Source: Planctomycetales bacterium (GTDB lineage Bacteria > Planctomycetota > Planctomycetia > Isosphaerales > Isosphaeraceae). Taken from it: a DNA stretch of 49,632 nt. Below are positions 15,199-25,700 of the stretch, one piece after another. The stretch lies in assembly GCA_027449865.1 (NCBI GenBank), contig DAIDKV010000270.1, positions 1 through 49,632 on the forward strand. The letters are read 5' to 3'. The first letter of the stretch is position 1; the number at the start of each line of letters is the position of its first letter. Under the pieces are notes generated by a model, which was not told the origin of the DNA, did no database searches, and saw only the letters and a list, made by a program, of their open reading frames with translations. Made by a program: the position numbers and the translations under genes.

Positions 15199-15441
15199 AT
15201 GCGCAATATCGAAGAGCTGAAGAAGGTCAAGGACCGGCGGCCGTTCGAGCCGTTCCATATCCACATGGCGGACGGTCGGGACCTGCGGATCACCCATCCG
15301 GACAACGTCGCCTGGAATCCGGGCGATCTCACCCGGGTTGTCTTCGTTGGTCATACGGATCGATGGGAGGTACGCGATCTGACTCTGATTACCTCCATCC
15401 GGGTCCCTCACCACGAAGGCGCGCGGGATACGGAGATCTGA
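15199..15441 (+). CDS. Small conserved-looking protein, unknown
   Basis: 80 residues starting six bases after the topoisomerase A stop with GAGGG before the ATG. The sequence KDRRPFEPFHIHMADGRDLRITHPDNVAWNPGD (quoted in part: RPFEPFHIHMADGRDLRI) resembles a small family common in planctomycetes, with predicted beta strands and no catalytic motif. Probably cotranscribed with the preceding gene. No function assigned. Confidence 0.75.
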   Translation: MRNIEELKKVKDRRPFEPFHIHMADGRDLRITHPDNVAWNPGDLTRVVFVGHTDRWEVRDLTLITSIRVPHHEGARDTEI

Positions 15442-15496
15442 GGGGCCTTGGCACGGGCGACGCTCGGGACTCAGGGGATACGAAATAGGAATAACG

Positions 15497-15757
15497 ATGA
15501 GCGAGATGTTCGACATCGCCCTTTCCAGGGCGCTGACTCCGGATGAACTCGCCACGGCCCTTGCTGAGATTTTGCCTCGCAATCTACGAGTAGATGTAGC
15601 CGAAGATTTATCCGTCCTGCCCGACGAACCGGGTGCCATCTGGGCTTTGGTCGGTCGCACCGACGATCCGCGGTGGCCTTGCGTCCTCAATTGTCTGGTG
15701 TGCAGAGAGGAGGCCGGACTCGGGCCATTCCCCGACCTACGCGTTGCCGAGCAATGA
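15497..15757 (+). CDS. Small acidic hypothetical protein
   Basis: 86 residues, AGGA upstream of ATG 15497. An N-terminal amphipathic helix (FDIALSRALTPDELATALAEIL) is followed by a compact segment with two cysteines in NCLVCREEAGLGPFPDL. The pattern suggests a small stand-alone or immunity-like protein, but no family is recognised. It shares the strand and spacing of its neighbours and may be part of the same transcript. Confidence 0.55.
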   Translation: MSEMFDIALSRALTPDELATALAEILPRNLRVDVAEDLSVLPDEPGAIWALVGRTDDPRWPCVLNCLVCREEAGLGPFPDLRVAEQ

Positions 15758-15772
15758 TGGCATCGGTTCGCC

Positions 15773-15970
15773 GTGAGTTCGCTTTGCTACGTCTATCCGT
15801 TCGTCGGCGATCTCGACCCTCACGACCCTTATTGGTCTCTCGCCTGCATCGAGGGCCGATGGTATCTGTCCAGCACCTGTAGCACCCGCCTCATGGGGGA
15901 GGACATGGACCGTGCGGACGAGATCCGGGTCATCCGGCCGGTGACGATTCCGGCGATGCAGGCCAGTTGA
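15773..15970 (+). CDS. Small hypothetical protein
   Basis: 65 residues from GTG 15773, 15 bases after the previous stop, with no clear ribosome binding site. It contains YVYPFVGDLDPHDPYWSLAC and EGRWYLSSTCSTRL. The rich Tyr/Trp content and close spacing argue that it is real and coupled to the preceding small gene. No family recognised. Confidence 0.45.
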   Translation: MSSLCYVYPFVGDLDPHDPYWSLACIEGRWYLSSTCSTRLMGEDMDRADEIRVIRPVTIPAMQAS

Positions 15971-15972
15971 AC

Positions 15973-17969
<1,997 letters not shown>

Positions 17970-18097
17970 AATTTTGCTTTCATGTTCTGAAGCTGGATTC
18001 GTCCCGCTCAACACGGGGTCGCCCCACAAAAACCTGACAAGTAACCTTCTCAGAGATCCTCCGCGCCTGAAAACCGAGAACGAAAACTGGTGGCCCA

Positions 18098-20002
18098 ATG
18101 CCTCGACCCCACCGCCGTACTGTCATCGTGATGCTCGCGACGTTCGCCGTTGGAGCCATCGCGTGGACGCTCTGGCGTGGAACGCATCCGGACAGAGCGA
18201 CACTCGCTCGCCGAGCCTACGACCGAGGAGAGTGGTCCCAAGCCGAGGACTTACTACGGATCGACCTGCGTCCAGATCGAATCTGGTCGGCCGACCGGAA
18301 CGAGGTGCGACTCTACGCGCGGACGCTCACCCGCCTGGGCCGTGATGCTGCCGCGAAAAACCTGTATGATGGAAAACTCGCGTCGGTGACGATGGAAGCT
18401 GAGGACTTCTTCTTGAAAGGTCTCACCCTCACCCGCGAGGGGAAACTGGAAGCCGCCTTCAAACTTTGGGGCCGCTCGATGGCACCGGAGGTCGTCCACC
18501 CCGAAATGCTCGACCACTACGCAAGACTCGGCGCCCGGCTTCAGCAGTTCGGCCCAGCGCTGGAAGCCTCGCGCCGACTCTCCAGAATGCCAGGCTGGGA
18601 GGCCCGCGGCCTTTACATCCTTGGTTCGATCTCGGAGATCCTCGACGACCCGCCCGGGGTGGTCGAGGATCTCACCGACGCCTTGCACCGCGATTCCGAG
18701 GCCCGAGGCGCCCCGTTCGACCCGACACACTATCGCAAGCTGCTCGCACGCAACCTGCTCCGGCTCGAGCGCGGAGCCAAGGCCGAGGAGGTGCTTCACG
18801 CGATCGCAAAGGCGGACCCCGAGGCCGAATGGCTCCGGAGCCGGGCCTATTTGCAACAGGGAGAGATGATCAAAGCGACGTCGGCACTTACCCGCTCAGG
18901 ATCGTATGGGGCCGACCACAGAATTACGCCCGAGCCAGCCGCATATGTCGGCGAATCGTCCTGCGTACCCTGCCATCGCGAGGTGGCCCGACACTACCAA
19001 ACGACCCGGCACGCCCGTACGTTCGCACGCGGGACTGGCTTGCTGGATCTGCCCCGGACTGATCAACCCGTCCCCGATCCCGACGATCCAAAGGTTTATC
19101 ACGAGGTGGTCCGCGAAGGCGATCGAGTCGAGGTGAAAACCAACCTCGGCTACGACGTGACGCGAATGGTCGTCGAGTATGCCTTCGGCTCGCCCGACCA
19201 TTACCTGACGATGACCACACGCGATGACCGCCGGGCCTACCGGGCACTTCGGATCTCGCATTACCGAGATCCGAACACTTCAGGCTGGACTCCGACGGCC
19301 GGCGATGTCGGACACTCCAAGGAGCCGGACGACAGGATCGGCCAGAAGATCGACGTCCGCGACGGCGTGATGCGCTGCCTCTACTGTCACGTGACCCGCC
19401 CGCGCGACTTTCGTGATCCTCCGCCAACCGGTGGCCGGAGTGCCTCGGCATCCGACAGGGCGATCGGCTGCGAGCGATGCCACGGACCAGGCGGCAACCA
19501 CATGCACGCGGTTGAACGCGACTTCCAGGACGAGAGAGGTTCGTCGGACTTCGCAATCTCCAGCGTCCCCGCCTCTGCCGGGGCAGCAGCAAACGGGCAT
19601 TGCGTCGAATGTCATACGGTCGGCCTGCCGCACGAGATCGCTCGAAATCCCGAAGATCCCCGCTTCGTCCGTTCGCCGGGCGCGACGTTCGGCGCCAGCC
19701 GATGCGTCACCGAGAGCAACGGCGAGATGAGTTGCCTGACCTGCCACGACCCTCATCGCGAGGCCAATCATTCCCCCGCATTCTACGAGGCAAAATGTCT
19801 CGGCTGCCACGCTTCGTCGGCCCGGCCATCGGCACCGAAAGCCGTGAGCTGCCCCATTAACCCATCAAAGGATTGCCTCAACTGCCACATGCCAAAAATT
19901 GCGAGACCAGCACTCCACTCAAAACTAACGGACCACTACATAAGAATACACCGCAAAAAAACCGCCACGAGACGAAGCGACGGTTCGGATTCTCAACCTT
20001 AA
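18098..20002 (+). CDS. Membrane-anchored TPR-heptahaem cytochrome c
   Basis: 634 residues. A signal anchor (about 8-26) precedes a helical TPR-like region (30-270, e.g. AYDRGEWSQAEDLL and KLWGRS-type repeats), then a multihaem domain. Seven CxxCH motifs start at Cys 289, 427, 458, 502, 546, 567 and 593 (CVPCH, CLYCH, CERCH, CVECH, CLTCH, CLGCH, CLNCH). The spacing and CERCHGPGG context resemble cytochrome c554 and related redox proteins with TPR partners. It should sit on the outer face of the cytoplasmic membrane and carry electrons; partner unknown. The last 35 or so codons are A-rich, unlike the rest. An ABC exporter starts 39 bases downstream. Haem proteins need an export and ligation system that is not seen here. 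Confidence 0.9.
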   Translation: MPRPHRRTVIVMLATFAVGAIAWTLWRGTHPDRATLARRAYDRGEWSQAEDLLRIDLRPDRIWSADRNEVRLYARTLTRLGRDAAAKNLYDGKLASVTMEAEDFFLKGLTLTREGKLEAAFKLWGRSMAPEVVHPEMLDHYARLGARLQQFGPALEASRRLSRMPGWEARGLYILGSISEILDDPPGVVEDLTDALHRDSEARGAPFDPTHYRKLLARNLLRLERGAKAEEVLHAIAKADPEAEWLRSRAYLQQGEMIKATSALTRSGSYGADHRITPEPAAYVGESSCVPCHREVARHYQTTRHARTFARGTGLLDLPRTDQPVPDPDDPKVYHEVVREGDRVEVKTNLGYDVTRMVVEYAFGSPDHYLTMTTRDDRRAYRALRISHYRDPNTSGWTPTAGDVGHSKEPDDRIGQKIDVRDGVMRCLYCHVTRPRDFRDPPPTGGRSASASDRAIGCERCHGPGGNHMHAVERDFQDERGSSDFAISSVPASAGAAANGHCVECHTVGLPHEIARNPEDPRFVRSPGATFGASRCVTESNGEMSCLTCHDPHREANHSPAFYEAKCLGCHASSARPSAPKAVSCPINPSKDCLNCHMPKIARPALHSKLTDHYIRIHRKKTATRRSDGSDSQP

Positions 20003-20041
20003 AGTTAAACAATAAACTACCGAGAGACCCATAGGAAAATC

Positions 20042-21034
20042 ATGAGCATTATTGAGGTCGATGGCCTGACCAAGACCTACCAGGTCGCCCAGAAGAAGGA
20101 GGGCGTCCTCGGCGCTCTGCGCGGCCTGTACCGTCGCGAGTACCGCGAGGTGCACGCCGTCGAACGGATTCACTTCCGGATTGAGCCGGGAGAAATGGTC
20201 GCGTTTCTGGGCCCCAACGGCGCAGGAAAGACCACGACGTTGAAGATGCTCTCGGGTCTGATCTACCCGACGGCCGGCCAGGCCAGGGTGCTGGGCTACG
20301 TTCCCTGGGAGCGAGCCGACGTCTTCCGCCGCCAGTTCGCACTGGTGATGGGCCAGAAGAACCAGCTCTGGTGGGACCTGCCGGCGGCCGATAGCTTCCA
20401 ACTTCTCCGCGAGATTTACGCCATTCCGCCGGCCGAGTTCAAGTCGACCCTTGACGAACTGACGGGCCTGCTCGGCGTCGAGAAGCTGACCCGACAGGCC
20501 GTGCGCGAGCTTTCGCTGGGCGAGCGGATGAAGATGGAACTCATCGCTGCCCTCCTTCACCGGCCGAGGCTCCTGCTGCTCGACGAGCCGACGATCGGCC
20601 TCGATGTCGTCGCGCAAGGGATGATCCAGAAATGCCTGCGCGACTATCACGCCCGGCGCGGGGTGACGACGCTCCTCACGAGCCACTACATGCGCGACGT
20701 CGAAGCGCTCTGCGACCGGGTGATCGTGATCAATCACGGCCACCTGGTCTACGACGGGCCGCTCTCCCGGATCGTCGAGCGATTCAGCGAGACGAAGCTG
20801 ATCCGGCTCCAGTTCGAGGCCGAGGCGCCCGACGACCTCGGCCGGTTCGGCGAGGTGGTCCGCCGCGATGGCCCGTTCGCCGAGGTAAAGGTCGGGCGGA
20901 GCCAGGTGGCCGCGGTCCTCGCGGCGGTCCTCGACCGGCACTCGGTCGCGGATGTGAGCGTCGAGGAGCCTCCGCTTGAGGAAGTTATCGCCCGTGTCTT
21001 CGAGGAGGCCCGCGCCAGTCATGACGCCGCTTGA
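20042..21034 (+). CDS. ABC transporter ATP-binding protein (ABC-2 exporter)
   Basis: 330 residues with Walker A GPNGAGKTTTLKML, a LSLGERMKMEL signature, Walker B RLLLLDEPTIGLD and the switch His in LTSHYMRDVEAL. The long N-terminal VAQKKEGVLGALRGLYRREYREVHAV insert and the final accessory domain match exporters paired with DUF990-type permeases. AGGA lies before ATG 20042. The reading frame overlaps the next gene by 14 bases, so the subunits are made together. Substrate unknown. Confidence 0.95.
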   Translation: MSIIEVDGLTKTYQVAQKKEGVLGALRGLYRREYREVHAVERIHFRIEPGEMVAFLGPNGAGKTTTLKMLSGLIYPTAGQARVLGYVPWERADVFRRQFALVMGQKNQLWWDLPAADSFQLLREIYAIPPAEFKSTLDELTGLLGVEKLTRQAVRELSLGERMKMELIAALLHRPRLLLLDEPTIGLDVVAQGMIQKCLRDYHARRGVTTLLTSHYMRDVEALCDRVIVINHGHLVYDGPLSRIVERFSETKLIRLQFEAEAPDDLGRFGEVVRRDGPFAEVKVGRSQVAAVLAAVLDRHSVADVSVEEPPLEEVIARVFEEARASHDAA

Positions 21035-21905
21035 GACCCTCGAATCCCCGCTCGAAGCCGAGGTCGCCCCGTCCGCGCCCGTGCCGCGGCACCGCTATGC
21101 CAAGTACCTGGCGATCTTTCGCGTCTCGCTCGCCGAGCGGATGACCTACCGCGGCGATTTCTTCCTGGCGACCGTCTTCCGGTTCCTGCCGATGGTCACG
21201 ACCATCCTCCTCTGGCAGGCGATCTACGAGGGCGCGGGGAAGATGCAGTCGGAGATGGCCGGATTCCGATATCGCGACATGATCGCCTACCTCCTGCTGA
21301 CCCACATCAGCCGAATGTTCTCCAGCATGCCGAACCTCGCCGGCGGGATCGCCCGCGACGTTCGCGAGGGAACACTGAAGCGCTACCTGCTCCAGCCGAT
21401 GGACATGATTGGCTACCTCCTCGCCTATCGAGTGGCGCACAAGGTCGCTTATATCGTCACGTCGTTCATCCCGTATGCTCTGCTGTTCTTCGTCTGCCGA
21501 GGATTCTTCGACGGCCTGCCCGACCCCGCGACGCTCGCCGCCTACGCGCTCTCGCTGGTCCTGGCGTTCCTGGTCGGGTTCTTCTTCGAGGTGAGCGTCG
21601 GCATGGTGGGCTTCTGGTTCCTCGAGGTGACCTCGCTGCTTTATATCGTGATGACGGTGAACTTCTTCATCTCGGGGCAGATGCTCCCGCTCGATCTACT
21701 GCCCGAACCGTGGGCCGGGTTGCTGAAGCTTTTGCCGTTCCAGTACATGGCGTACTTCCCGGCTGCGGTCTTCCTGGGCAAGATCCAGGGGACCAGCCTC
21801 TGGCTCTACCTTCTGGGCGAGCTGCTCTGGGCAGTCTTCTTCATGATACTGGCCCGGGTGCTCTACCGCCTGGGCCTCCGGCGCTACAGCGCCTTCGGAG
21901 GGTGA
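21021..21905 (+). CDS. ABC-2 permease, DUF990-like, subunit 1
   Basis: 294 residues from ATG 21021, which lies inside the end of the ATPase gene (frame open from 20976). Six hydrophobic segments are visible, including FFLATVFRFLPMVTTILLWQAIY and LAAYALSLVLAFLVGFFFEV. RYRDMIAYLLLTHISRMF and REGTLKRYLLQPMDMIGYLLAYR are the family blocks around the coupling helices. It would form a heterodimeric channel with the next gene product. Confidence 0.92.
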   Translation: MTPLETLESPLEAEVAPSAPVPRHRYAKYLAIFRVSLAERMTYRGDFFLATVFRFLPMVTTILLWQAIYEGAGKMQSEMAGFRYRDMIAYLLLTHISRMFSSMPNLAGGIARDVREGTLKRYLLQPMDMIGYLLAYRVAHKVAYIVTSFIPYALLFFVCRGFFDGLPDPATLAAYALSLVLAFLVGFFFEVSVGMVGFWFLEVTSLLYIVMTVNFFISGQMLPLDLLPEPWAGLLKLLPFQYMAYFPAAVFLGKIQGTSLWLYLLGELLWAVFFMILARVLYRLGLRRYSAFGG

Positions 21906-21909
21906 GGCC

Positions 21910-22728
21910 ATGGGGATTCTCAGCGGGATCGCGCGTTATCTGCGTCTGCTCGGCGGGCTGGCAGTCTACACCCTCAACCGAGAACTGGCATTCCGCGGCA
22001 ACTTTCTGGTGAAGGTCTCGGTCGAGGTGATCTGGCTCGCCATTCTGATCGCCTTCTACCGGGTCGTCTTCGCCCGAACCAGCACCGTGGCCGGCTGGGA
22101 CGAGCCGCAGTACCTCTTCTTCGTCGGCTGCTTCTTCGCGCTCAACGGCCTGATCGAGATGCTTTTCCTCGAGAATTGCAACGAGTTTGCCGAACTGGTC
22201 CGCACCGGCGATCTCGACGGGTTGCTGCTCAAGCCGATCGACGAGCAATTCCTCATCACTTGCCGGCGGATCGACTGGGGCACAGCGCCCAACGTCCTGA
22301 TGGGCTCAGCCGTGATGGGGATTGCGCTGGCGAATGCCGGCTGGCAACCTGATCTCCTCCGGATCGCGACGTTCCTGGTGACGTTCGTCTGCGGGACGGC
22401 CATCGCCTATGGCTTCATGCTCATGCTGACCTCGATCTCGGTCTGGATGGTCCGCAACCAGAGCCTGATGGAGATGTGGTGGTTGTTTTCCAGCCTGGCC
22501 CGGTATCCCAAGGAAATCTTCTCGGGACCCTGGGCCGAGCCGCTCGGCGCCTTCTTCACCTACTGTGTACCGATCCTCGTGGTGGTGAACGTGCCGGCGA
22601 ACGCAATGGTCCGAGTTCTCGATGGCCCGATGGTCGCCTTGACGATCGCGGCGACCGTCCTGCTGCTCTGGGCCAGCCGGCGGTTCTTCCACTATGCGCT
22701 TCGATCTTACCGCAGCGCGAGCAGTTAG
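21910..22728 (+). CDS. ABC-2 permease, DUF990-like, subunit 2
   Basis: 272 residues starting four bases after subunit 1. It has six hydrophobic segments and a RTGDLDGLLLKPIDEQFLI block equivalent to the REGTLKRYLLQP motif of subunit 1, showing that the two permeases are paralogues. It ends nine bases before the stop of the convergent sensor kinase gene. Confidence 0.92.
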   Translation: MGILSGIARYLRLLGGLAVYTLNRELAFRGNFLVKVSVEVIWLAILIAFYRVVFARTSTVAGWDEPQYLFFVGCFFALNGLIEMLFLENCNEFAELVRTGDLDGLLLKPIDEQFLITCRRIDWGTAPNVLMGSAVMGIALANAGWQPDLLRIATFLVTFVCGTAIAYGFMLMLTSISVWMVRNQSLMEMWWLFSSLARYPKEIFSGPWAEPLGAFFTYCVPILVVVNVPANAMVRVLDGPMVALTIAATVLLLWASRRFFHYALRSYRSASS

Positions 22729-22737
22729 AGAGTTTGC

Positions 22738-25700
22738 TCAACCGCCTCCCGTTCGGCCAACGAGGCTGGCGACAACAGCGACCAACTCGTCAGGATCTAC
22801 CGGCTTCGAAACATGAACTTGAAATCCCGCGAGCAGGGCGCGGCGGCGATCCTCCGATCGAGCGAAGGCCGTCAACGCGGCGGCCGGCAGATCCCGGGCC
22901 GGAATTCCCCGGGCGCGAACCTGGCGGATCAGGTCGTAGCCATCCGTCTCGGGCAGACCGATATCACTGACAAGGAGGTCGAACTGCCCTTCCTCGATCT
23001 GATCAAGCGCTTCGGACGCCGATCCGGCGACGACCACCCTCGCCCCACTTCCGGCGAGAACTCGGCGAATCAACTCGCGAGCGTCGGGCTCGTCGTCGAC
23101 CACGAGTACGCTCACACCATCAAGGAGGAGATCGGTGCAATCTAGCTCGCCGGCCGCTGGCTCCTTAGGATGAACGCGCCGTCCGTCCTTTTCGTCGTGG
23201 ACGATCAGGAGCGGCAACGAAACCACGAACGAACTGCCGAGACCTTCCCCGGGGCTCTTCGCCCGGACGGAACCGCCGTGCATCTCGACCAGTTGCTTGA
23301 CGATCGCGAGCCCGAGACCGAGCCCGCCGTGCCGTCGGGTCGTCGTCCCGTCAGCTTGGCGGAATCGGTCGAAGACGTAAGGCAGAAACTCCGGCCGGAT
23401 GCCGATCCCCGTATCGATCACGGCGATCTCGACGTGTGAGTTGACTCGCTCAAGCAGGACCTGAATCCGGCCACCCTTCGGTGTGAACTTCACGGCGTTG
23501 GAGAGCAGGTTCCAGACAACTTGCTGCAACCGGGCCGGGTCTCCGGCGACCGGACCGGCAAGTGAGTCGAGAACCTTGACCACGCGCACACCCTTCGCCT
23601 CAGCCGCAGGCTGGACCGTCGCTAGCGCAGCATCGATGACCTCGGGGAGCCCCACCCTTTGGATGTCCAGCCGGAGAGTCCCGGCGATGATTCGTGAGAG
23701 GTCTAGCAAATCCTCGATAAGCTGAGCCTGAATCCGGGCGTTCCGGTCAATCGCGTCAAGCCCCTGCTCGACATCGTCGGCCCCAAGCTTCCCTGATCGC
23801 AATAGACGTGACCATCCGACGATGGCACTCAGAGGCGTCCGCAGTTCGTGAGAGAGCGTGGCGAGGAACTCGTCCTTCATCCGACTGGCCGACTCAGCCT
23901 CAGCGCGGGCGTCCTGTGCACTCTGATACAACGTCGCATTCTCGATGGCTAGCCCTACGCGGCGGGCCAGCTCCTCGGCGACCCGGCGATCCAACTCGTC
24001 ATGGCACCGTCCCGAATGATCGTGGTCGAGCAGCGTCAGAGCTCCCAGCACCTTGCCTCCAGCCGCGATCGGCGCCACAATCGCTGATCGAATACCCAGG
24101 CTGCGCATCGCCTCAAGCTGGGCCCCATCAAGAGCCATCGAACAGATCCAACTCTCAGATATCGGGACGATCAGCTCGGTCTGCCCGCTGGCCATCGCTT
24201 GCACAATCGGGTGATCCTGCTGGGAATAGGTCGGGACGCAGCGCTCAATCTCGCGGACGTGTCCCTCCGCCCCAGCGCCGGTGTAGGCCCAGGCAATCCG
24301 CTGCAACGTTCCATCGCGGCTGGCCACATCGATGGCGCAGAGGTCGGCCAGGTCGAGGACGATACGCCCGGCCACGGTTCGGAGTGTCTCCCGATAGTTG
24401 AGCGAGGAGGCAAATGCCGCACTGGCCTCGGCTAGCAACTGCTCGTGGAGCCGGGCACGCTTCGCCTCGGTAATGTCGCGGAAGTAGACCGCCAGGCCGC
24501 CATCACGCGACGGATAGGCCCTCACGTCGAACCACCGCCCCCACGGCTCGTAACGGTTTTCGAAAGCGACGCTGACCTGCTCGGCAACCGCCCGGCGAAG
24601 CTCACGATCGACGATCGAACCACTCGCAGCCGGGAATTCGTCCCAGTGGTTGCGACCGAGGAGTTCCTCGCGGGGGCGGCCGTTGATCCGCTCGGCCTCG
24701 GCGTTGAGGTAAGTGATCCGCCAGTCGCGATCGAGGGCCAGAAAGCCGTCCGTAATACTCTCCAGAATCGCCTCTGCCTCGGCTCTCAGCTCGCGTTCAC
24801 GGCGCGCCGCGGCTCGACGCACCCGCGAGAGCTCGATATGGCCCGAAACCCTGGCCAGCAGTTCCCGGGCGCCGAACGGTTTGGTCAGATAATCGTCGGC
24901 GCCACTCCGAAGTCCCTCGACTCGTGCCTCCTCGCCGGCCCGGGCCGAGAGGAGCAGGATAGGGATGGGGGCAGTCGATGGCTCCGCTCGCAGCTCACGT
25001 ACCAGCCCGAAACCGTCGAGCCTCGGCATCATGACATCCGTAATAATCAGCTCGGGTGGCCGCTGTCGGATCGCCTGAAGAGCCCGCTCGCCATCAGCGA
25101 CCGACTCAACCTCGTACCGTTCGCCGAGCAGACGGGCGAGGTACTCACGCATGTCGGCGTTGTCGTCGGCCAGGAGGATTCTCGGCCGGTCGGCTCCAGG
25201 CGAGGCAGACCGCGTCGCCTCACTTCGAAGTAGGCCCGCTCGATCCTCAGGGCCGCTCGGCCCAGGTGCCCGGTCGGGAAGCCATCGCATTGCCTCCTCC
25301 ACATAGGGCATGGCGCCCATCGCTGTCGAGGCAAGCGACCGCGTCCCGCCAATCCGGTCGGCCGGAAGGTGCTCGCGGCCCGCCGGGATGGTTACCAAAA
25401 ACGTCGAGCCCGTTCCCGGCTCGCTTGCGACCTCCACCCGCCCGCCGTGCAACCGAGCGAGTTCCTGCACCAGCGCCAGACCGATCCCAGTCCCCTCGTG
25501 GGTCCGGCCCCGGGCGCCCTCAACCCGGTGGAACCGCTCGAAGAGGCGGGGCAGTTCTTCGGCCGGTATCCCCGTTCCGGTGTCCGAGACCTCCAGCCGG
25601 ATCTCACCCCTGTTCGCCCGTAACGAAACGCAGATACGACCTTCCATCGTGAACTTAAAGGCATTGGAAACCAGGTTCAGAACGATCTTCTCCCACATGT

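Noticed and set aside
20042-22728. The ABC exporter as the haem-export system for the upstream cytochrome
   Set aside because: Its permeases belong to the DUF990-type ABC-2 group and not to CcmABC, so adjacency alone does not support it.
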